A stretch of 64,000 bases of DNA. Origin: Branchiostoma belcheri (taxonomy: Eukaryota > Chordata > Leptocardii > Amphioxiformes > Branchiostomatidae). Shown piece after piece: positions 11,101-21,800 of this stretch; the stretch's first letter is position 1; the number at the start of each line of letters is the position of its first letter. Under the pieces are notes generated by a model. That model was not told the DNA's origin. It was given only the letters and a program-made list of their open reading frames with translations, and made no database searches. The stretch covers positions 1,218,755 through 1,282,754 of the forward strand of contig NW_017804498.1 in the NCBI RefSeq assembly GCF_001625305.1, written 5' to 3'. A program made the translations under genes and the position numbers.

Positions 11101-13910
11101 ACACAAGGCCAGCTTCTGCCTGGAGGACACCGGCTGCCGCCGCACCTACCGCAAATATAACTGCGCGCTAGGACGCCAGGTGAATAGACTTTCTTGTAGT
11201 AAACCGGCTCTAATGTGTGGAGTTCTCAATTCGTCCACAGGCACCACCATAGCATGGAGGTATTCACGTACTACGACTTACTAGACGAGCGCACGGGGAA
11301 GAAGGAGGCTGAAGGGCACAAGGCGAGCTTCTGCCTAGAGGACACGGGGTGTACCTTCTGGACGGACAGGCAGTATCTGTGCAACACTGGTGTTCAGGTG
11401 ATGTGTGGGGGTTAATCACTGCACTAACTGCATGTCTCTGTGTTGATGTCCCACCTCAGTCACCATCACAGCATGGAGGTTTTTGCGCACTACCAACTCC
11501 TTGATGTAATGGGCGCGAGAGCTGCAGAAGGGCACAAGGCCAGTTTCTGTTTGGAGGACACCCAGTGTAGCTTCAATTACCTCCGCAAGTACGACTGTGA
11601 CCTCGGAACCCAGGTGAATCTAGGGCATGTAGCCGTCCATAGACAGCTGCAAGACGGTACAGCCCTAACGACGCTATCGGCAGGCCGAGCGCATGAGCGT
11701 ACTATTGGGCCTAGCTAGTTCATACACCTAGTATGCATTTTGGTGACAGCTTAAACCCTCCCTCCACCATAGGTGGTTCAGGTCAGAAAAAAACTCACCA
11801 GATACCATCTTAGACCACAATAGATCCTTTTAAAGTCAGCAACCACGTATTGACAGGTGACGGTATTGCAGCGCTAATTCTTATGCTGACATGAGTGTTT
11901 ATGAAAGAAAAGGGAGAAAAAGCCCCCAAAATTTCTGCGTATTTCGTAGCAGCCACAAAACTTTAGGTGTACAGCTGGTTGAAGACATATTCGAAACCAT
12001 GGTTGGAGCAGCTTGAATGTCTGGTCGCTTCGATCCTCAGCAGAGCATGCGACTTCACCATTGCAACATCATCCAGCTTGTCTGCGTTTTCCCGTTATAA
12101 TTCACGATTCGCAATATATTGTGCTAACCAAAATTAACCACCATTTTTAGCATGAGAACGCGCAGTTAGATTTGCTGGTCAACAAAATATTAACGTCACC
12201 TTTCATGTCATCAAATTACAGTGCACGCTGCTATCTTGTTTATTTCGTACGTCGTCTCTTGTGACTCACACGGCAACAGGTTGACCACGGTCCGCTGACT
12301 GACTATAGCTACATGGTCTTTTCCATCTCTAGGGCATCTCTGCGGGCTGTTGGGATACGTACAAGCACGACATCGACTGCCAGTGGCTGGACATCACTGA
12401 TGTCAAACCGGGAAAGTACATCCTCGAGGTGCGTACATACCTGTAGTACTTGGCACTAAACCTGTGTTTTGTTGCTCTCTTCAAGGGTATATCTGTCGGC
12501 TGCTGGGACAGTTACGAACACAACATTGACTGCCAGTGGATTGACGTGACGGGTATCAAGGCCGGCAACTACATTCTGGAGGTTTGACGACTACTGTGTG
12601 CCCTGAAGTTTCTCTTCTCTAGATTTCAATCCCAGTCTTAGTCTTATTCAAACTCATTTCTTGTCTTTTTCTTCAAGAGCCGACCCAGCTTCTTCTAGAT
12701 CTCGCCGTGTGCTCCTTGGACGCTGTGTTCCTGAATGTTTTGTTGTCCCGATTGACTTGTTTGCCCCTCTCTCTACCAGTTCCTCTGAGTACCGATGGTG
12801 TACAGAGCCCATCCCCTGCATCCAAATCTCTTCCCACCCATCTTGAGATATCCACTGCAACTCTTGTCGTCTATGGTTGTTACTTTCAACAAGTGCAGAA
12901 TACATCTCTTAATTGTGTTTTACCTTTCCTTCTGATGGTACTCCACCATTCAATTCAAAGACCTGGTTGACTTTGTTGCTGTGTCTCTGTAATGGCCTGT
13001 TATGAGTCTATTCAAAAGGATGAAGATTGGTGTCATATAACACTGTATGAGGAGTCAACATTGTCATTTCTCCATCAAACGCTATCAGGACAAAACATGG
13101 CACAGACAAATGTACTTCGGGGAAAACAAATGTTCACTACACATACGTGAACATTCAAGAAATTCCTAGAATTCTTGCATATTGTTTACATATTATACTT
13201 TGAGGCAAGTCAAGACAAGTAGATATCCCTCAAAACAGACAATCTACAAATGACTGCGGCTCATCGAATGAGTCACTGGCAAGTACGCTGGACAAAGGCA
13301 TACGTTACACCAGGACTTGATCATTCATTGCCTAATCTGTAGGTTGTGTCGCGTTGTGTTCTCATTTCTCTGTACAGATCTCAATAAACCCAGAACGCCG
13401 AGTCAGGGAGAGCAGCTTTGACAACAACCGGGTCAGGTGTAACGTCCGGCTATACAGGAACAGCGTGCAGGTCACCAACTGCATCAGGACGTAAGTTTGG
13501 GGTAGATCCAGAGTGCATCCAGTTTGGGGTAGATCCAGATTCCAGAATCTCTCTTTCACGACATTCAGAACATAATCAGATTGATCAAACATACAGTCAC
13601 GTAATCTACTCACAGCGTGTAACCTACAGTCAAAAGCAAGTACGTGTCGCACGGTGACGTCTAACATTCGTCAAAGCTGTCACAAAGACCCCGGACGAAC
13701 TTTTTCTATGATAAGAAGCAAATTATAATAGTGTTGAATAAAATACTAGCCTCTATTTTCTTCAAAGTGTCTAAAAATCTATCATTGTGCAGCATAATAT
13801 TATTGTGAGAAGTCTGGTTTGAACATTGACTGATGTACATTGTACATAATCTTTGGTGGTCATGTTTCCTGTTTTCCCTTCACAGACACCTGAGAAGCAG
13901 CCGTGGGTAA
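4742..13910 (+). CDS. LOX-like: Lysyl oxidase (LOX family), multi-exon, with alternative catalytic exons
   Basis: This is a copper-dependent secreted amine oxidase that oxidises peptidyl lysine in collagen- or elastin-like matrix to aldehydes for cross-linking. Joined coding exons are 4742-5165, 6463-6709, one of 11026-11179/11241-11397/11460-11613, one of 12333-12428/12486-12581, 13378-13490 and 13886-13910, giving 352-353 residues. All phases fit. Residues 1-28 are a hydrophobic signal peptide. Residues 29-140 are a Tyr/Ser/Gly/Gln-rich prodomain ending Arg-rich. The catalytic domain starts at residue 142 (LPDLVPD). Copper ligands are H223, H225 and H227 in [13 protein letters not shown]. 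The lysyl tyrosylquinone pair is K251 ([12 protein letters not shown]) and Y285 (GCWDTY), numbered with cassette versions 1a and A. There are no SRCR domains, so the layout is LOX/LOXL1-like, although several catalytic motifs read closer to LOXL2. The start has A at -3. The stop is TAA at 13908. Confidence 0.92.
5166..6462 (+). other. LOX intron 1
   Basis: A 1.3-kb intron between donor GTACGT and acceptor TGTCCCAG. I see no coding exon or repeat in it. Confidence 0.75.
6463..6709 (+). other. LOX-like: LOX exon 2: start of catalytic domain
   Basis: This 247-nt exon enters in phase 1 and leaves in phase 2. It encodes LPDLVPD..., the [14 protein letters not shown] segment, the LLRFSQR...FLPDSD block and WEWHACH, which supplies the first copper-ligand histidine. 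The following glutamine or histidine codon is split: CA here plus A, G or T from whichever downstream copy is used. Acceptor is CCCAG, donor is GTGAGT. Confidence 0.93.
6710..11025 (+). other. LOX intron 2
   Basis: A 4.3-kb intron with no recognisable coding exon. The stretch 7181-7567 is open on the minus strand over 128 codons and has the look of a dispersed repeat, but I cannot name a family. The remaining open frames (for example 7755-8078 and 9957-10380) show no domain. Confidence 0.65.
11026..11179 (+). other. LOX-like: LOX alternative exon 3, version 1a
   Basis: A 154-nt exon (phase 2 in, phase 0 out) encoding [17 protein letters not shown]..., the invariant [13 protein letters not shown] with the cofactor lysine, and a version-specific end ([16 protein letters not shown]). 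Acceptor is TTTTCAG, donor is GTGAAT. With exon 2 it restores CAA (Gln). Two copper ligands and three cysteines are present. It is intact and has the length of this exon in vertebrate LOX genes, as I recall it. Confidence 0.92.
11241..11397 (+). other. LOX-like: LOX alternative exon 3, version 1b
   Basis: A 157-nt exon with the same phases as 1a, encoding [19 protein letters not shown]..., [13 protein letters not shown] and the distinct end [17 protein letters not shown]. It lies 61 nt after version 1a. Acceptor is TCCACAG, donor is GTGATG. All expected catalytic residues and cysteines are kept. The split codon becomes CAG (Gln). Confidence 0.92.
11460..11613 (+). other. LOX-like: LOX alternative exon 3, version 1c
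   Basis: A 154-nt exon with the same phases, encoding [18 protein letters not shown]..., [13 protein letters not shown] and the end [17 protein letters not shown]. It lies 62 nt after version 1b. Acceptor is CACCTCAG, donor is GTGAAT. The split codon becomes CAT, so this isoform has His where the others have Gln, giving four consecutive histidines after the cysteine plus the exon 2 His. Confidence 0.92.
11614..12332 (+). other. LOX intron between the two alternative exon clusters
   Basis: A 719-nt intron. I saw no fourth copy of the exon 3 cassette and no extra copy of the exon 4 cassette in it. It would be the place to look for docking or selector sequences, but none can be called by eye. 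Confidence 0.7.
12333..12428 (+). other. LOX-like: LOX alternative exon 4, version A
   Basis: A 96-nt, phase 0/0 exon encoding [18 protein letters not shown], then [14 protein letters not shown]. The tyrosine after GCWDT is the partner of the cofactor lysine in the lysyl oxidase family. Acceptor is ATCTCTAG, donor is GTGCGT. The length equals that of the same exon in vertebrate LOX genes, as I recall it. Confidence 0.92.
12486..12581 (+). other. LOX-like: LOX alternative exon 4, version B
   Basis: A 96-nt, phase 0/0 exon encoding [18 protein letters not shown], then [14 protein letters not shown], 57 nt after version A. The catalytic tyrosine and both cysteines are retained. The changes K to E and D to N around the tyrosine alter local charge. 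Acceptor is CTTCAAG. The donor GTTTGA is weaker than that of version A, which may matter for choice. Confidence 0.92.
12582..13377 (+). other. LOX intron before the penultimate exon, with a possible LINE scrap
   Basis: A 796-nt intron. On the minus strand 12654-12905 is open for 83 codons and contains [13 protein letters not shown], which recalls the C-terminal ends of some non-LTR retrotransposon proteins. That is a weak resemblance and may be chance. No alternative LOX exon was seen. Confidence 0.4.
13378..13490 (+). other. LOX-like: LOX exon 5
   Basis: A 113-nt exon (phase 0 in, 2 out) encoding [19 protein letters not shown], then [18 protein letters not shown]. This matches the family's conserved V-x-V/I-N-P ... 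NN-x-V-x-C segment near the C terminus. Acceptor is TGTACAG, donor is GTAAGT. Confidence 0.92.
13886..13910 (+). other. LOX-like: LOX terminal coding exon
   Basis: After acceptor TTCACAG the exon completes a Thr codon and encodes HLRSSRG, then TAA. The short basic end is unlike the longer C termini of LOXL2-4. The exon is assigned from phase and splice signal only, so it is less certain than the others. Confidence 0.7.
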
Positions 13911-16900
13911 ACTGAAGCTCGTGCTCATTCAGCAGTCCTCAATTTCTAGACAGTCATTGACCACCTATCGTCTATACTCACACGTGTTGCCGTAAGCAGA
14001 ATAGCTGGTGCTACACAACTTGGTGCTATGTTTGAACGGACATCTTATTCTTAGTAAAAAGGAGTCTATATGTTCCATAATTGAACCATTTTTCAATGTC
14101 TGGTCGGGACTGGGATAATGCACTTTTTGCGACTTTGATTCCAGAACAGTTTTAGCCACTATCACAACATCTCGCTGGAATACCCTCAGTCCGTGTTACA
14201 TGTTACAATGGTCTATGAACTAGTGAGAAGTCAAGAATAATTATCGTGAGAATAAAATTGCCCCATGTTATGCCATGGAGGTTCTTGTCACATAACGTTA
14301 CAGTTATAATGCAGACCTATTTCTACTGGATGTACATTTACGGTGAAGTTATTCTTAGGCTGTCGATGTTAGAGCTTTTTGGATTTCTTTGCTGCATGAA
14401 TCGTGTACCTATATATATATATATATATAGTGGAACAGGTTGTTGTAGGTAACTGCCTCGCTTTTCACCATGACTTGTGTGTTGGTTGTTTCATCCTCTA
14501 TATATAATCCATACTTTGTACTTTGTTGGTTGTACCTTGTTTGTATACTTATTCAGTGCTCCATTTTGTATACCCGGTAATCAGTATCATTATGCATGAG
14601 TACTTGGAAACAATGTACTGTATGATTTCAGGAATTAACATTTTAGCACTGCTTAACTACTAGTTAATTGTACCGAGTACATTTTTGTAGTAAATCAACT
14701 CAGAGATAGCATCAAGCCAGGGGTAAATGTTACACTTTTGTTGCCTGTGTGAAAACTGTTCAATAAAATTCATAGCAAACGTAAGGCTGCCAAGAGGGAG
14801 TCTTCTTTGCAATAGGGTTGTCTGAAGAGGATGTAAGTCTAGAGGACCAATGATAGACGTACACACGAACATTAGGTATAAACACTTCACAGAACCAAGA
14901 CTTAGTAACAACCTTCCATCCCTCAATCTGCTTTGAAATTATCACTTATTGAAAAAAAAGAAGATATTTGCTCCTTTTTCTCCCCAACATCAGCAGAGCC
15001 TAGCCTCCTCACCAGGCTCAATGACTTGGACTTTTTTTGGCTTTTATGATGCTCTTTTGTCTTACAGCATATAACCTCTATTTGTACTCAGATTGTTTTG
15101 CCAGCCAAGTACAAACTTTATTTATTTGAACAAGATAATGCACTCAGGTCGTTTTGACCTGTTTTTCAGACAGGCCTGATATACATTAAACAACAATACA
15201 TGTGATATGCAATAAAGGAAAAAAGCACAAGATAAAAGCCTAAAAAGCCATGATTGTACAGTGATAATGCCTGCTGAGGTAGCTAGGCAGCGACAAAGAC
15301 CACACCATTTTTACTGACAATGACAATACATGATCCATTTTATTGCTTTTCATAGTAATTAAAATGTTCCAAGGGGAGTTAATCATTCTTACATCTTATA
15401 CAGCTATATTACAAACCATTCAGTGAAAGGATCCTGCCCATACTCTCCTTACAAGTAGGATTTCCCCCATAAAAATAACAGCCATGCAAACAAAAGTGTT
15501 AAAAACTACCAACATTCTGGTGCTTCCCAACTGTAAAAAAAAAACAACAATCATATATAAAAACATAATTTTCGATCTCCAAAGAAACATCTAATGTATC
15601 TTCAAAAGGCCCTGCACTGTCACATTCGGTCAAGAACAACATTGGGCTTCTCAGTATAGCTGGATAATAGCCCCCATTCAAAGTCTGAATCCGTTTAAAA
15701 AGCACAAAGCATCTCACACAGGAGACAGTACAGAAACACAGTCATATCTGAAACAAAGTACAAGTATCTACAGTACAACTTACATACCCTTCAAAACATC
15801 ACCACCATGTACTTCATACATTTGTATCTCTACCATTATCTATTATATAGTAATCTATCAATAATATTGAGTCCCCTCCTCTACAACCTACATAAGGTTA
15901 GAATTTACCATTACTGACAACTATGACACTTATGTTAGATTCCAGACAATATTGTTAAAAGTACACCATGTTATAACTAAAACCTAAGCCTACAATGTGA
16001 TTCATCTTCATATTAAAATTTGTGCCTTCAGAAGAGTAGAAATTTCGATTTCAATTTTCAAGGACAATAGGCCCAGAGTCACACGGCAAATGTCTTCTGA
16101 CCATATTTGTATACAACAATAAATAAAATTGCTCTGTTATTACATTTAGCCAGTATCAGCATTGTTATTTACATGTTTCCAAATCATAAAAGGAAAACAA
16201 CAAATACAAATGGAGAATTACCAAATCAATGGACCCTTTCATACTAAGACAATCCTTCATCAAAATACTTGCCGAGAACAAATTTATCTATACCTAACAT
16301 GTCTATGATTTATCTAGTTGGTGGAGAAATATAAAATTACAAAAGCTTTTTGTCAAATTCTATACCATGTCTCTGGCTCTAATGCTCAGCGACAGAAGAC
16401 AGAAAATACTTGAGAAAGCTTTGTAAGCAAGGGATAATTTGGGGAAGGGAAGTGAAGTAAGAACAAAATATTGTTCACCCATCACTAGTATTTGGGAAAA
16501 TCAAGAAGTGTGGTATACAAAACAAATAGAGGCCTACAATGTGGTTACTGGATTAGTCACAACACAATCTATCATATCCACCTCTGGGCATTAAAAATGT
16601 TATACAACCAATGTCAAACACTGTTTCCAAGTGTGCCCTGCCCCTGTATCTACGGGAAAATATAATCTCAGTTCCTATTGGTTCTCAGAAATGAAAGATG
16701 CTTCTTGAATCAAATACAATCATGCCAATCAGAGCTGTTGATACAAACTGTGCTAGCTAGAAGACCTGTGAAAGACAGATGGAAACTGTGTTGCCATTAT
16801 TTTCAGAAATGAAGGAAAACCTTTTGGAGCTGAGATCATAGCAATCCATGCATTGACAGACACATACATGTACAGTGTACTCTTAGAACACTACATTGTA

Positions 16901-18841
16901 AAAATACTACATGTGGTCAGTATCATCATACCTAAGACTCTTGTCATTAGACTACTCCTTAGACATATCAACTTTGATGTTATCTATACATTTATCTCAT
17001 TTACATGTAGATTCCATGGCACGGATTTACAGGTGTTAAGGTTCAACAGACATCTTCTAAATGAATCCTGTTTCAATAAACAAGTGGCAGGCTAAGCATA
17101 TACAATGTCATGTAGTTGAGGGGATCTGCAAGACATTATAATTATCAAATTTGATGTTACCTTAAGGGAGATTTAGCAATTTCGTGATGCAAAACATTTT
17201 GTCAGTTGCCAAGGATACTTCAAAATTGACATGAATAAAGTAGACACATGTAGTAACACTGTAATTTAAAAACTTTTTTTAGAATCTTTCTTTTAGTAAA
17301 TGTCCTTCTTAGTAATTTGTCCTTTCAGTAATAGATAATCTAAGTTTCTTCAATCATGTATATCTAATTTTTATTTCATACAATAATTGTTAATGTTTCC
17401 AATAAACTGTCAGTTTTGATTTAGAAATCCTTTTGAAACAGGCATATTTACACATATACATCATCATTGAGAATTCAGGTTCCTTTTTGTCCTTGTGTAA
17501 ATGTGGGATGCTTGAATATTGTCCATTGGATTTACTTTCTTGACTCCTGATGCAATGTTAGAAGTCACAACAATAGTCCCAACTAACTCCCAAGGTTTTT
17601 CTCTCTACCTACATGTACACAACCACAATTCATTTTCTTCTTTCAGATGTGCCAATTTGTTTATAATACAGTGATCAAAATGCATGGCAAACATGAACAT
17701 GGCAGCTTTCAAGCAGCTTAACACACAACAATGTGTCAAGAGAATAGAAGGACCAGGGTATATACATGTACAGTAGAAGTATACAAGCACATGTATCAAC
17801 ATTGACATTTCCACTGCTGTGGGCCAGTAACATTCACTAAATTTAGATTTGATCAGCAAGGAAGTTAAAGAAGTTCATGAAATACCTACATGTAGATCAT
17901 TGTGCCAACATGACAAATAACTATGGCACAATGTTGTGGGTACAATTGTTCCATCACAGTCAATGTGTTTCATCTGATTCCATTATTTGAAAAATAGTCT
18001 TTCCAAATATCAAAGGGACAGTTAGTGAGTTATGTTATGAGTAGTCAATTTAACTATATTTATCCTTTGGATATGGCCTCTGTTTCAATAATTTTTAGAC
18101 TGTGTGCAATTCCTTCAAATGTTACATTATTATCACTAGTTTTCCTATGAATTTGTTTATCATCTATTACCATTTAAAGTTGTTTTTCCCCAAAACATTG
18201 AATTCTTTTCACACAGTTCTTACAGACTCTTCCACAGGAAGGTTTCTCCTAACATCAGTCATGTCTAGGGAGGAAAAGTTCTCTGTTACACTTTTACCAT
18301 GATTCAGATACTAGTAACAAAAGTTTTTTTGTCAGGACATTACATAAAATGTCATTTCTGCTTGACTGGATGGAAAGCAATGTTATAAAGTTATAAACAA
18401 TGCTAGTAACTGTGAAATCCATTAATTCATACTCCAAACTGTCCTTCTGTATGTAGGCAGAGTTACAGTACACAATACAATATACACAACAACTGTTTAG
18501 TATGTACAACCTGTCATGGATGTTACCATTTGGTGCTGGCCCACAGCTGTGGTGCCAACAAGATATAGATTTGCTCCAGTCTTGAGTATTGGGGATGCCT
18601 GCCTGATGATTATCATACATATAGCTGACTGTGACAGCTATAACTGCTCAAGCTATGTCTGAAATACTGGTACTACAGGTAGCTTTGCAGTACTTTCTTT
18701 CAAGGGGGGTGGGGGGTGGTTCTGCCTATACACCAAGACAAAGTGAGCCTGGAAGACTTCATCCTCTATGTCTCCTGTCTGTACGGATAGCACCACGGTA
18801 CATCATGCCCGTTGTCGGACTGGGCTGCCTGTCTTGTTTGT
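13911..18841. other. Convergent 3' region between LOX and DOCK
   Basis: This stretch should contain the LOX 3'UTR (AATAAA at 14251 and 14762 on +) and the DOCK 3'UTR. Minus-strand AATAAA appears as TTTATT on +, for example near 15120, 15338 and 17371. A TA dinucleotide run occupies about 14410-14429. I see no gene: the open frames are short and without domains. How far each transcript extends, and whether they overlap, cannot be told from sequence alone. Confidence 0.6.
14762..14767 (+). terminator. Candidate polyadenylation signal of LOX (AATAAA)
   Basis: AATAAA about 850 nt after the LOX stop. A nearer match lies at 14251-14256. Either could serve; neither is supported beyond the hexamer. 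Confidence 0.3.
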
Positions 18842-21800
18842 CTACTGCTGTTGTTGTCCTGATGGGTGTCGGGAGGGTTTTTTGGGTAGAGGTGGAGTTT
18901 GGGAAGGGTCTCCGCCAGACTCCTTTATGGGGAGAGGTGGCACTGGCTGTGGAGACAAAATTAATCGACACTCAGATGATGTGAATTTTAAACCAGCGTA
19001 AAAATTACAGTTACAGTTAACATCCTGGAATGAAATCAAAAACTCTTTCCTGGGAAATTTCAAGTAGACCACAGACAACAGAACAAGCATGTATGTGTAC
19101 ATACATGTACACCTGTATATCATTTTGCTTCAATGGATAATCTGTTGATTACCGCTATTAGTCCCTACCTTGCTCTTGCTCTTGGGGAGAGAAGAAATCC
19201 TCATGGGAGCCGGTAAAGCAGGCTCATCCTCATCCTCTGCAATGTTTCCATAGTCAGCGTAAGCCTTCTTCTCTGGCAGTGGGGGCGGCACATCACTGGA
19301 CGATGAACCTGACAGGGAAAAGAGTCAGTTTGTAAGACAGGGGGACTATTTTAGACAGTTCACACTGGAGCCAATAATAGAGGTTGTTTCCTGTTATAAC
19401 AGTTTCTGTCCTGTTATAGCTGGTCCAGATCCAAGGCAGCGGGTGTGTGTTCACCACACTAATATTAGTGCTTTGCTGTAGGTAGATGATGGGGTAGATG
19501 GCATGGAATAGGCTAGGCCAGTGGACACCAGATCAAAAGGTCACACATTCGATTACTTGTATTCCTGGCTTGATGTTGTGTTCTTGGGTAAGGCACTTTA
19601 TGTGGCTCTCCTAACTTCACCCCGGGGCAAAATTTGTATAGAACTTTGGTTGAGGAGGTAAAGGGCAGTGGAAGGAGAGGGATGAGCTCTGCCTTCCAAT
19701 ACCAAGCCCTAGATAGAGTGCCCATATGCCCCAAAAGGGCTATAGGACCTTTACATGTACCTGTAAGTGAAATCGTGTTTCGGTCTGTTCCAGTACTACT
19801 AGTGAAGGTGACTCTTGATGGCAACAATCTGGGGTTCAAGTTCAAGGTTCCCTGGCATCTGTGTATTTGTCTCCACCACCTTCAACAACATTTACTTTGT
19901 CTTTGTTGCTCCTGGCTCAAACTTGAAATAGTTGGAATTCAGCAGCTTTGATGTAATTGATGAGGGTAAAATGGGCCAAAGATTTGGAGCTCTACAAAAG
20001 GACATGTGTGCATTCATCAAATACCTGAACTTCAGAAGATGATGAAACTTAGGGAGACTAATATAATTGTACTATGTTGATTTTGGACTATACTTCCTCT
20101 CAGTTTGTGGTTATTCTGTAATGTTAATGAGGATACTATAGATCAATGGATGTCATTAAAGAAGCGACAGACAAAAGGCAATGGAAAACAATGACGGCTT
20201 GTCTGAGTAATGAAATCAAAGAAAAAAACCCACAGATTATTGATACTCATCCTCCAAGATGTAAACAATCAAACTTCCATGCTGCATTTTGAGGTCTGAT
20301 TCTGAAATGAATCTTGCACCAAACAAAAAATTATCCCACTACTTTCTTCTCACTTCCCGGGTGTTTTTACCTAGAGGTACATTTAACCAAACAGATGACT
20401 TACTTGTTGAAGAGACACTTGCAGCAGGACTTGCAGACCGGTTCACATCCCGATTCACCTTTGGAGGGGGGGTGGCTGGCCCTGGCACACCGTTCTGCTT
20501 GGTAAGAGAAATCCGTGGCTGACTGACAGGTCTCATCGGACGGGCTGCCTTCAACTGGAGAGGAGAGAATATGAACAGGTTTTGGGTTGATGTACAGTAA
20601 CTGATGTAGTCAAGCAACCAACCCTTAACTCATTCAGGTACCTGAGTGTATTCTATATTCATTGTACCAGTCTAGGTTTTATTGGATATTAACCCTTGTC
20701 CTGCTGGCATTCCTGGCACAATATTTTTCAATAATTTCATGTCTTAATTAGATCATAGACCCCCAATTTTTTTTGCCCTGCAGTGGCATAGTTACTTCCG
20801 CATTCGTTGCATTTCGCTGCGGTGTGAAGCGTTGCATGAGAAATACCCCCAAATTGTACCTATACAGGTTGCTATATAGATGGTACTGTATGTGCCAAGC
20901 GACATATGTTGCGCACAGCAGGACATTAGGCAACTGTGGTTAAAAATATCTTTGAATACCAACATTTTGTGATCCATATGGTATCAGATACATGTGCATT
21001 GTACATTTGCTGCATACTCACACCCTAACTTCAAGATTATCAGATTTGAACAGGTGAGTTCTACCCCATTGCTGTAGAATGGCACAAATTGAATTTGGGT
21101 CTCTAAATCAATTTTGTATGGTCAGTGCGTAAGAAAATTAGAATAATTATTTTTCTGTGAGCACTGAAATGCACAACTTTTCTGTTGTGCATTTCAGTGC
21201 ACCCCAGACTTCTCCATAACTTAGGATTTAGCACTGGACTTCTCCAATTACATATCTTACTTGTGTGAACCATGACTTTGTTCCATTTCCAGCTGCCATC
21301 CTGACTCACTAAGAGTTCCTATCTGTGCCTATCTGGGTGGTCTGTACCTCACAGGAGTGTCCCACCCTCCCACAGACAGCACAGGTGGGTACAGTCAGAC
21401 AAGTACATGGCAGAACCACACGACTCCCTGGCCTTGTGTACCAAACACTTTCCAATCTCTCACCTTTGGACCACTGTTACAGTAGTTCCTTGCCCTTGCC
21501 TCGCCCTCTAGTCTGCTTATTTTTTCACACAGCTCAAAAACATAACCTTTGTTCGAGCCACACAAAAAGAATCACTCCAGGGGATATACACAACTTGTTC
21601 TGAGGGCTGGCCTGTGCTAACTCACAGCAGCATTTTCTGAGGGCAGATGATGGAAATGGTCAGTCCATCTTTCCATTTTTGTGTTTTAGGTTGGACAGTG
21701 AAAAAATTTTCAAGTTTAATTCCAGAAACTAGACATTGAAATTGGAATCTGATTGTAAGAACCTTTGTTTTAAATTCACGATTTTTTCGTGGTACTTATC

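Noticed and set aside
13494-13535. Direct repeat of AGTTTGGGGTAGATCCAGA just after LOX exon 5
   Set aside because: Two short copies in an intron; no link to a feature could be shown.
18631-19001. Plus-strand open frames of 117 and 77 codons
   Set aside because: They are antisense to the last DOCK exon and its 3'UTR, with no domain.
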